The position numbers were made by a program, and so were the translations under genes. Positions 53,877 to 60,004 of a DNA stretch of 60,004 nt are shown here, piece by piece (within the stretch, counting starts at the first letter, position 1; each line of letters opens with the position of its first letter). This DNA comes from Verrucomicrobiales bacterium. GTDB lineage: Bacteria > Verrucomicrobiota > Verrucomicrobiia > Verrucomicrobiales > DEV007. The stretch spans positions 1-60,004 of the forward strand of contig JARGOD010000021.1 of NCBI GenBank assembly GCA_029210205.1, read 5' to 3'. The notes below the pieces were generated by a model. That model ran no database searches. It saw nothing but the letters and a program-made list of their open reading frames with translations, and was not told the origin of the DNA.

Positions 53877-54773
53877 CTAACCCTCGGGCAGCAACTCACC
53901 GAGGTTCCCTAAATTCCGCTTCATGATAGAAAGCCAGTCGCCCTCTTCGGGGCGATTCGCGCAGGGATTAAAGACGACTCCTTTAATGCCTCGCGCCGCC
54001 AGGGCTGTTACGTTATCCGGACTGGGCTCGTCCTCCCAGATCATCCATGCGGCCTCATGGGATTTCTGAAGCTCAGCCAAATCTTCAATCGCCTCGTCGG
54101 TCATTTCCATTTCCGGCTCCCACTCCAGAGATTTTATCTTCAAGCCGTAGGCACGAGCCATATACTGATAGATTGGATGTGACGCCAATAGAGGGGTCGA
54201 ACCGATCTTGCCGCCGAGTGCTTCCATTTTCGCATCGAGCGCCGCGAGATCGTTCTTCAGTGCTTCCAAATTGGCCTTAATCTCTGTCGCTTCCGAAGGG
54301 ACAACCGCCGCGAATCGTCTCGCAATCGCCTCGGCCTGAACCGTCGCCTGACTGAAATCCAGCCAGGTTGTAAAAACTACTCCCCCATGCGAATGAACAG
54401 TCCCATCACCGTGGGTGTGCATTTCCCCGTCCGTTTCGATGAAAGCGTCACGAAATTCACGGGAGCTGTCGACTATCGCCGAAACCGGCAAAGAGGCGTG
54501 GTGCATCCACTTAGAATAGGTGGCTCCGTTGCGTATAATGATATCCGCCGCTTGATATGCCATCAACGCTTCGTCGGACGGCTTCCAGAAAGCAGGATCG
54601 ATCCCGGGATCAACGAGATAGTGAATCTCGAAAGCATCAGTCGCGATGCGCTCCGCAAAGTAGGCGAGCGGATAGTTTGCCGCCTGAACCTGGATAGGCT
54701 CATTCGCGTGCGACGCAACTGAACTGAGATTCGAAAGGAGAAAACCAAGGACGAAGATAGACGATAGTTTCAT
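53877..54773 (-). CDS. ZnuA-like metal-binding protein with altered ligands
   Basis: The 298-residue secreted protein (signal IFVLGFLLSNLSSVASHANE) has the helical-backbone fold of zinc/manganese ABC binding proteins: AANYPLAYFAERIA, DEALMAYQAADIIIRNGA, and LLASHPIYQYMARAYGL. A His-rich loop is present (THGDGTVHSHGG, 120-131). Two usual metal ligands are missing: the DPH motif is DPA (59-61) and PHVWLDP is TTWLDF (135-140). The His in ASHPIY is kept. No ABC permease or ATPase for it is nearby. The start at 54773 is preferred over one 78 bases upstream, which overlaps the haemoglobin gene. It lies 49 nt after that gene. Confidence 0.8.
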   Translation of the reverse strand: MKLSSIFVLGFLLSNLSSVASHANEPIQVQAANYPLAYFAERIATDAFEIHYLVDPGIDPAFWKPSDEALMAYQAADIIIRNGATYSKWMHHASLPVSAIVDSSREFRDAFIETDGEMHTHGDGTVHSHGGVVFTTWLDFSQATVQAEAIARRFAAVVPSEATEIKANLEALKNDLAALDAKMEALGGKIGSTPLLASHPIYQYMARAYGLKIKSLEWEPEMEMTDEAIEDLAELQKSHEAAWMIWEDEPSPDNVTALAARGIKGVVFNPCANRPEEGDWLSIMKRNLGNLGELLPEG

Positions 54774-54822
54774 TGTAAAAATAACCTCTCGCTGCGCCGC
54801 TCGGTCAAGAAACATCATCGCT

Positions 54823-55200
54823 TCAAGAGGGTGCCTGATTGCGCATCGCATTGGCTACCTGATTGAAAAATCCGCCTAGCAACTCACGAGGTTCGCCAGT
54901 CAGTTCAATTTCATCCATGGCTTCATTCATCATTTCCAGCCAGCGATCCCGTTCCGCTTCGCCGATCTTGAAGGGCATGTGGCGCATCCGAAGGCGAGGA
55001 TGACCACGCTCCAGAAGGTAACGCTGCGAGACCCCGAAACGAAATTCCATGAAATCGCGAAGACGTTTCTCAGCCCCCTCCCAATCATTTTCAGGATACA
55101 TCCCACCTACCAGTTCGTCCTTGCGGACGCGGCGATAAAAAGCGGCAATAAGCGGTTGAAAACCCGCTTCGCCCAATGCCTTGACCACAATCTCCTCCAT
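54823..55200 (-). CDS. glbO: Group II truncated haemoglobin
   Basis: The 125-residue protein matches group II truncated globins: Tyr22 (B10 position) in FYRRVRKDEL, ERGHPRLRMRH with proximal His74, and Trp87 (G8) in ERDRWLEMM, typical of group II. It binds haem and oxygen or detoxifies nitric oxide or peroxide. It starts 49 nt upstream of the ZnuA-like gene on the same strand and is divergent from the cytochrome-LRR gene. Confidence 0.9.
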   Translation of the reverse strand: MEEIVVKALGEAGFQPLIAAFYRRVRKDELVGGMYPENDWEGAEKRLRDFMEFRFGVSQRYLLERGHPRLRMRHMPFKIGEAERDRWLEMMNEAMDEIELTGEPRELLGGFFNQVANAMRNQAPS

Positions 55201-55297
55201 ATAATAAGGGCATGTCCCCCATGATCACTTACCCCATTCACTCTTGATTTCCAGTACGCTGATCCGGATACTTCGACCCTCAATAAACTTCGTCGTG

Positions 55298-56629
55298 ATG
55301 AAAACCCATCTCTCCGCTCTCATTTCAGGACTGACTCTGCTCACTTTCTCAGCGCTCCAGGCTGACTACGAAAACAAGGAGCTCTTCGATGATCTGGTCA
55401 TGCCGGTTCTCTCAGCCAAATGCGCCGGCTGCCACGGAGATGAGAAGCAAAAAGGTAAACTTCGCGTCGACTCTTTCGAGGCCATTCTCAAAGGTGGAAG
55501 CGAAGGGGCTTCAGTCGTCGCTGGCAACACCGACGAGAGCTCCCTCATCCAGCGAGTCTATCTGCCTCTCGACGACGACGAACACATGCCGCCTGAAGGC
55601 AAAGACCAACTCTCTAAAGAGGAAACAGCCGTAATCGCTTTCTGGATCAACTCCGGTGCGAAGACCGGAATTCCGATTGCTGACTTGAAGCCCGATGAGA
55701 AAACGATCGCTGCGATCACTCATGTCGTCGGAAATATCCCGAAGCCTTCCATCGTCGCAGTTAGGGATGAGTTGCCAAAATTGAATGAAGCTCAGAAAAA
55801 GATCATTACCGAAACGATCGGTCGAATTTCAGAAAACGGGGCATCTCTCATGCCGATTGCCCAGGACACCCCCGAACTTCGATTCAGCGCTCTTAATGTT
55901 GCCAAGGAATTTTCTGACGACGGACTCCTTGCTTTGGCGCCGGTGTCTCAACATGTCAAATGGGTCGACATTGCCCGCACCAAGGTAACCGACTCCGGAC
56001 TCGTGCATCTCAAAAAGATGACTAATCTCACGAGACTTCATCTTGAGAACACCCAAGTCACCGACGCGGGTATTGCTCATCTCGCGGGACTGCCAAATCT
56101 TGAATATCTAAATCTCTACGGCACGCAAGTTTCGGACGCAGGACTTGCCAAACTGGCCGGTTTAAAGAATTTGAAAAAGGTATTCCTCTGGCAAAGCAAA
56201 GTGACCGACGCCGGAGCAAAGAAACTTGCCGCTGCCATTCCCGGGCTCGAAGCCAATACTGGATGGAAGGCATCGTCGGTTGAGCCGGTTGCCCTCGTTG
56301 CGAACACGAAAAAAGCTAAACCTGCTCCTCCTGCGCCAAAGCCTGAGACGAAATCTCCACCAAAGCCCGCTCCAAAAGCTTCACCAAATCCTAGTCCAGC
56401 GAACCCTCTCTTCGATAAAGCGATCGCCGAATTAAAAGCCGCGTCGGGCGCTGCTGATCAAAAAGCAGCCAAAGCAAAGGCGGACTTCGACGCAGCAATC
56501 ACCGCCGTTGATGCGGCTACGAAAAAAGCACAAGCCCTCAAAGCTGAGTCTGAGAAGGCCGCCCTGGTTGCGAAAGAGGCAAAGGCAGCACTCGATCAAT
56601 TAATGAAGGCTTCCGAGGTCGGAAAGTAG
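55298..56629 (+). CDS. Cytochrome c - leucine-rich repeat - coiled-coil protein, secreted
   Basis: The 443-residue protein has a signal peptide (LSALISGLTLLTFSALQAD), a planctomycete-type cytochrome c domain with CAGCH (42-46) and EHMPPEGKDQL, then about four leucine-rich repeats (about 217-315: 'LVHLKKMTNLTRLHLENTQ', 'AHLAGLPNLEYLNLYGTQ'). A Pro/Lys-rich linker follows (about 330-375), and an Ala/Lys-rich coiled coil at the end. It combines a haem with a protein-binding surface and a long stalk, in the cell envelope. I chose the ATG at 55298 (MKTHLSAL) because it begins the signal peptide. The gene is divergent from the haemoglobin gene. Confidence 0.85.
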   Translation: MKTHLSALISGLTLLTFSALQADYENKELFDDLVMPVLSAKCAGCHGDEKQKGKLRVDSFEAILKGGSEGASVVAGNTDESSLIQRVYLPLDDDEHMPPEGKDQLSKEETAVIAFWINSGAKTGIPIADLKPDEKTIAAITHVVGNIPKPSIVAVRDELPKLNEAQKKIITETIGRISENGASLMPIAQDTPELRFSALNVAKEFSDDGLLALAPVSQHVKWVDIARTKVTDSGLVHLKKMTNLTRLHLENTQVTDAGIAHLAGLPNLEYLNLYGTQVSDAGLAKLAGLKNLKKVFLWQSKVTDAGAKKLAAAIPGLEANTGWKASSVEPVALVANTKKAKPAPPAPKPETKSPPKPAPKASPNPSPANPLFDKAIAELKAASGAADQKAAKAKADFDAAITAVDAATKKAQALKAESEKAALVAKEAKAALDQLMKASEVGK

Positions 56630-56667
56630 CGGATTTCCCGAAACTGTAACAACGCCTCCTGGAGTCC

Positions 56668-57108
56668 TCAGGCAGACTCCTTTGCGCGAACCGGGTGAAC
56701 AACTTTTCGCATTTGCTCGACGCTGACACAGAGAGCATCAAGATGTTCACGAGTCTGCTTCAGGGTCGAATTTAATTCATTCAATGCAGAAATGGCTGAA
56801 GCCGTTGGGAGGTGGTGCATCGACTTGGCTTCGGCTTTAAATTCAATGACATTCTCCGCCGAATTTTCGTCACTCTCTCCACTGAGCGATACCATGGCCC
56901 GTTGAACCCGGCTTTCGATCCGATCAACCCGCTCGGTAACACGGGTTTTGAGATCGCTGGCGTGTAATTCGAGCTTTGACTCGAGATTCTCCATTCTCGC
57001 TTCGAGAGAATCGGGCTTGCCTCCCAAACTCGCCAACTGTTCACGTTGCGCAGAAGTCGCTCCTGGTTGCGATGTCTCAGAGTCAGAGGAAAACGGAATA
57101 CGAATCAT
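56668..57108 (-). CDS. Coiled-coil protein of unknown function
   Basis: The 146-residue protein has no recognised domain. A heptad-like region (about 30-75, DSLEARMENLESKLELHASD) predicts a coiled coil, and a second helical region (about 105-135) follows an Asn/Ser-rich stretch. There is no signal peptide. It is convergent with the cytochrome-LRR gene and divergent from the phosphofructokinase gene. It could be an oligomerising partner protein; I cannot say of what. Confidence 0.6.
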   Translation of the reverse strand: MIRIPFSSDSETSQPGATSAQREQLASLGGKPDSLEARMENLESKLELHASDLKTRVTERVDRIESRVQRAMVSLSGESDENSAENVIEFKAEAKSMHHLPTASAISALNELNSTLKQTREHLDALCVSVEQMRKVVHPVRAKESA

Positions 57109-57201
57109 CAGAAAAGAAAGATTTTTAGCAGAGTATCAAAAATTTCATAAATATCAATAATTAAGATGTCTTTAATAAAAATTCCATTTATCGCGGTTAG
57201 C

Positions 57202-57230
57202 TTGACATCACACCGTTTCGGCTGAATTTG
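57202..57230 (+). promoter_or_regulatory. Candidate sigma-70 promoter for the phosphofructokinase gene
   Basis: TTGACA (57202-57207) is a perfect -35 hexamer, 17 bp before AATTTG (57225-57230), a weak -10. It lies in the AT-rich gap upstream of the phosphofructokinase ATG (57276), leaving a leader of about 40 nt. Confidence 0.45.
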
Positions 57231-57275
57231 CGCGCAAAGCCCCAAACTCTTACCCATCAAAATTACGGAACTGAT

Positions 57276-58490
57276 ATGAGAATTGCCTTTTTAACTGCCG
57301 GAGGCATCGCCCCCTGCCTCTCAGCCTCCATCGGAGGATTGATTGAGACTTACAACGAAATCGCACCTGAAGCAGATCTCATGGGCTACCTGAACGGGTA
57401 CCAGGGATTACTCCTCGGAAAGTCCTACCATTTTCCAAAAGAAGTCCGCCAGAACGCCGCGATCTTTTACAACTTTGGCGGAAGCCCTATCGGCAACAGC
57501 CGCGTTAAATTGACCAACGTCGAAGACTGTACCAAGCGCGGTCTTGTGCAGCCGGGAGAAGTTCCTCTCAAAGTAGCCGCTGACCGCCTCGTCGCGGACG
57601 GGGTCGACATCCTTCACACGATTGGTGGTGATGACACGAATACGACCGCAGCCGACCTTGCTGCTTATCTTGAGGAAAACGGATACAACCTCACTGTCGT
57701 TGGAATGCCCAAGACCGTCGACAACGACGTCTTCCCCATCAAACAAACTCTCGGGGCATGGACTGCAGCTCACCAAAGCGCGCGTTTTTTCCGCAACGTC
57801 GCCAACGAAAACACCACAAGCGCCCGCCAGCTTATCATTCACGAAGTCATGGGGCGCCACTGTGGGTGGCTCACCGCCCGCGCTGCCTACGAGTATCATG
57901 AGAGCCTTCATCAGTATGACTGGATGCCCGAAGCCCTTCTTCATCAGTTGCGCTGGGACGTTGATGCTGTCTGGCTTCCCGAAATGGAAATCGACCTCGA
58001 CGCTGAGGTGGAGCGCCTCAACCAAAAGATGGACGAGCATGACAGTGTGAACATTTTCCTAAGCGAGGGCGCCGGAATGGACAACGTCATCGCTGAGCTC
58101 AAAGCAAAAGGTGAAGAACCGCAGAAGGATGCCTTCGGTCACTACCGCCTCGATGACGTGAACGTCGGCAAGTGGTTCGGTTCACAACTTCAGGAAAAAC
58201 TCGGCGCCGAGAAACTGCTCATCCAAAAGAGTGGTTACTTTGCGCGAAGCGCCGCCCCGAACGACGACGACCTCGAGCTCATCAAAGCGAGTGCACGCCA
58301 CGCTGCCGAGTCAGCCCTCCGCGGTGAAAGCGGTGTCGCCGGTCTCGACGAAGACAACAACGACGAAATGAGCACGATCGCTTTCCCACGCATCAAAGGC
58401 GGCAAGCCCTTCGACATCGACGAGGGCTGGTTCACTATTCTCCTCGAAGAAATCGGCCAGCCCAAAGGCAAGCGCATTGAAGCGCACTGA
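57276..58490 (+). CDS. pfp: 6-phosphofructokinase, pyrophosphate type
   Basis: The 404-residue protein phosphorylates fructose 6-phosphate, probably with pyrophosphate. The GGDD at 117-120 (in HTIGGDDTNTT) is the signature of the PPi-using type, where ATP enzymes have GGDG. Other motifs are PKTVDND (145-151) and MGRHCGWLTA (substrate binding). It makes a reversible step between glycolysis and gluconeogenesis. I chose the ATG at 57276 (MRIAFLTAGG); the open frame upstream has no family character. It is followed by a clear terminator, then by the pyruvate phosphate dikinase gene, another PPi-linked enzyme. Confidence 0.93.
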   Translation: MRIAFLTAGGIAPCLSASIGGLIETYNEIAPEADLMGYLNGYQGLLLGKSYHFPKEVRQNAAIFYNFGGSPIGNSRVKLTNVEDCTKRGLVQPGEVPLKVAADRLVADGVDILHTIGGDDTNTTAADLAAYLEENGYNLTVVGMPKTVDNDVFPIKQTLGAWTAAHQSARFFRNVANENTTSARQLIIHEVMGRHCGWLTARAAYEYHESLHQYDWMPEALLHQLRWDVDAVWLPEMEIDLDAEVERLNQKMDEHDSVNIFLSEGAGMDNVIAELKAKGEEPQKDAFGHYRLDDVNVGKWFGSQLQEKLGAEKLLIQKSGYFARSAAPNDDDLELIKASARHAAESALRGESGVAGLDEDNNDEMSTIAFPRIKGGKPFDIDEGWFTILLEEIGQPKGKRIEAH

Positions 58491-58817
58491 TCGATCTGAT
58501 CCTGATGAATTTTCAGAGAAGCTCCGGTTCGAATTCGCCGGAGCTTTTTTGTTTCCCGACTTCAGGACACCATTGTCGCAGTGAGAATTCCTGAATCGAG
58601 AGATACCGCCGAAAAAGAAGACACCGGGCGAAGTGTGGTATCGGATTTGACACACCGAAACACGCGTTTACATTCCGCCGCCTCCGCGCTGAGGCTGTCC
58701 CTATCCGCGTTTCCCCCGCACAGTGCCAGCCGGAAAGTCAATGACAGCAAGCGCTCCGCACTAACAGGACTACTAATCCTTTTCTAAAAAAACAACCAAG
58801 GACTCATCGAACCGATC
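58491..58817. other. Gap between pfp and ppdK
   Basis: This 327-bp gap holds the pfp terminator (58519-58550) and no convincing gene. A 68-codon plus-strand frame (58581-58787) has no start signal or family character and is taken as chance. The ppdK promoter should lie in the last 200 bp, but I see no convincing -35/-10 pair. Confidence 0.6.
58519..58550 (+). terminator. Intrinsic terminator after the phosphofructokinase gene
   Basis: AAGCTCCGG (58519-58527) pairs with CCGGAGCTT (58538-58546), loop TTCGAATTCG, followed by TTTTTTGTTT. A classic intrinsic terminator, 29 bp after the stop codon. Confidence 0.88.
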
Positions 58818-60004
58818 ATGGCTACGAAGAAAACCGCAAAGAAAACCGCTCCTAAAAAGGCAGCAAAGAAGGCACCTGCACGTGCCAAAAAACTAGTCTA
58901 CTTTTTCGGCGGCGAAAAAGCGGATGGCAATGGCACTCAAAAAGCGCTCCTCGGAGGTAAAGGTGCAAACCTCGCTGAAATGGCACTGATCGGACTTCCC
59001 GTTCCGGCCGGTTTCACGATCACCACTGAGGTCTGCACTCACTACTACGAGAACGGTCGCAAGTGGCCCGCTGATCTCCAGAAGCAGATCGAAGCCAACA
59101 TCAAGAAGACTGAAAAAGTCATGGGCGCCAAGTTTGGTGATCTTGAGAATCCCCTTCTCCTTTCCGTTCGCTCCGGAGCTCGCGAGTCAATGCCCGGGAT
59201 GATGGATACGATCCTTAACCTCGGCATCAACGACGAAGTGGTTGCCGCTCTCGCTGCCAAAGCCAATGACGAGTCTTTCGCGTTCGACAGCTACCGTCGC
59301 TTCCTCCAGATGTATGGCGAAGTCGTCATGGGTGTGGAGCACAAGCCCGGCGAGCACCAGGATCCTTTCGAAGCGATCCTCGACAAGGTAAAGGCAAAAG
59401 AGAAAGTCGAAAACGACTCTGACATTTCTGTCGATGGCCTCAAAGAGATCGTTGCTCAGTTCAAGAAACTCATCAAGACACGCACGAAGAAGGACTTCCC
59501 ACAGGATCCAATGGACCAGCTCCGCGGAGCCGTCGACGCCGTCTTCTCCTCATGGCAGAACGACCGCGCGAAAGTCTACCGCCAGAAGTATGGCATCCCT
59601 GCTGAGTGGGGCACTGCGGTTAACGTTCAGGCCATGGTCTTCGGTAACACCGGAAAAACTTCCGGAACCGGCGTTGCTTTCACTCGCGACCCAGCAACTG
59701 GTGAGAACGTTTTCTACGGTGAGTATCTCGTCGACGCTCAGGGCGAAGACGTTGTTGCCGGAGTTCGTACGCCGAAGCAGGTCAAGGACATGTCCAAAGA
59801 CCTTCCTAAGTCTCACAAAGAGCTTCTCAAGGTTCGTAAGATTCTTGAAAGCCACTTCAAAGATGTGCAGGACGTCGAGTTCACCATCGAAAAGGGTAAG
59901 CTCTGGATGCTCCAGACCCGTAACGGCAAGCGGACTGGTTTCGCTGCGGTGAACATCGCCGTCGACATGGTGAACGAGAAGCTCATCACGAAGGAAGAAG
60001 CACT
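58818..60004 (+). CDS. ppdK: Pyruvate phosphate dikinase, N-terminal part, runs off the right edge
   Basis: The frame is open from the ATG at 58818 to the window end (395 residues) and is partial at the 3' end. The ATP-grasp nucleotide-binding domain is visible: [48 protein letters not shown], and [14 protein letters not shown]. The His-swivel and PEP domains would follow outside the window. It interconverts pyruvate, ATP and phosphate with PEP, AMP and PPi. Unusual is a 24-residue Lys/Ala-rich extension before the core ([17 protein letters not shown]), similar to histone H1-like tails. PPi made here could feed the PPi-PFK encoded upstream. Confidence 0.92.
   Translation, partial: MATKKTAKKTAPKKAAKKAPARAKKLVYFFGGEKADGNGTQKALLGGKGANLAEMALIGLPVPAGFTITTEVCTHYYENGRKWPADLQKQIEANIKKTEKVMGAKFGDLENPLLLSVRSGARESMPGMMDTILNLGINDEVVAALAAKANDESFAFDSYRRFLQMYGEVVMGVEHKPGEHQDPFEAILDKVKAKEKVENDSDISVDGLKEIVAQFKKLIKTRTKKDFPQDPMDQLRGAVDAVFSSWQNDRAKVYRQKYGIPAEWGTAVNVQAMVFGNTGKTSGTGVAFTRDPATGENVFYGEYLVDAQGEDVVAGVRTPKQVKDMSKDLPKSHKELLKVRKILESHFKDVQDVEFTIEKGKLWMLQTRNGKRTGFAAVNIAVDMVNEKLITKEEA

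Noticed and set aside
57408..58040. A 210-residue minus-strand frame
   Set aside because: Antisense to the phosphofructokinase gene, which has intact motifs; taken as a chance frame in high-GC codon usage.
58581..58787. A 68-codon plus-strand frame between pfp and ppdK
   Set aside because: No ribosome site, no family character and no conserved neighbour; probably chance.
1..60004. tRNA, rRNA or insertion-sequence genes
   Set aside because: No cloverleaf with a CCA-type end, no rRNA-like segment and no transposase motif were seen in the gaps on either strand, though a covariance-model search was not possible here.

Overview
The window looks like chromosome of a member of the Planctomycetota-Verrucomicrobiota group, most likely a Verrucomicrobiota. 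This is inference from gene content: short haem proteins of the 'planctomycete cytochrome c' type, secreted PQQ-propeller proteins, a DUF6807 protein, a GxxExxY protein, a pyrophosphate-type phosphofructokinase with pyruvate phosphate dikinase nearby, and a GldG/DUF4340 export-type cluster. I saw no rRNA, tRNA, CRISPR array, transposase or phage gene. Coding density is high and most genes lie on the minus strand.

Layout. 1-4843 (-) is the start of a large type I polyketide synthase (KS-AT-DH-C-methyltransferase) that leaves the window at base 1. A terminator-like hairpin lies just before its start codon. 5083-7906 (-) holds malate dehydrogenase and 4-alpha-glucanotransferase. 8054-26759 (-) is a nearly gapless run of 12 genes, in transcription order: sodium:solute symporter, LuxE/PaaK-like adenylating enzyme, aldehyde dehydrogenase, iron alcohol dehydrogenase, circularly permuted (CP) ATP-grasp, alpha-E protein, transglutaminase-DUF2126 protein, CP-ATP-grasp/alpha-E fusion, second transglutaminase, DinG helicase, NagA and a methyltransferase. 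26896-31626 holds a DUF3311 protein and two PQQ-propeller proteins, with a GxxExxY gene between them flanked by mirrored arrays of 10-bp repeats.

31878-35646 (+) holds an ECF sigma factor with an unusual anti-sigma-like partner, a DUF423 protein, a small membrane protein, a tandem NIPSNAP protein and an FMN reductase. 35711-39882 holds a c-type haem protein, a large zinc metalloprotease and an EF-hand esterase. 39879-47938 (-) holds a dihaem lipoprotein, a DUF4340/GldG/permease/ATPase export cluster, RodA and an ABC ATPase homologue whose catalytic motifs are nearly all lost. 48051-51177 holds a lipoprotein, moaA, a DUF6807 protein and moaC, the last preceded by an 8-bp tandem repeat. 51178-57108 holds a small membrane protein, a FAH-family protein, a zinc-ribbon transglutaminase-like protein, a ZnuA-like binding protein with altered ligands, a truncated haemoglobin, a cytochrome-LRR protein and a coiled-coil protein. 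57276-60004 (+) holds PPi-phosphofructokinase and the start of pyruvate phosphate dikinase, which has a histone-H1-like tail.

How the genes work together. The strongest candidate for a poorly described system is the five-gene ATP-grasp/alpha-E/transglutaminase set (12061-21300). It carries two ligase modules, two alpha-E modules and two transglutaminase-type enzymes. It appears to be transcribed together with a carboxylate-activation, aldehyde and alcohol module and a symporter. The chemistry of each part can be guessed from its family, but the substrate and product are unknown. Malate dehydrogenase, glucanotransferase, PPi-PFK and PPDK fit central carbon and glycogen metabolism with reversible, PPi-dependent glycolytic steps.
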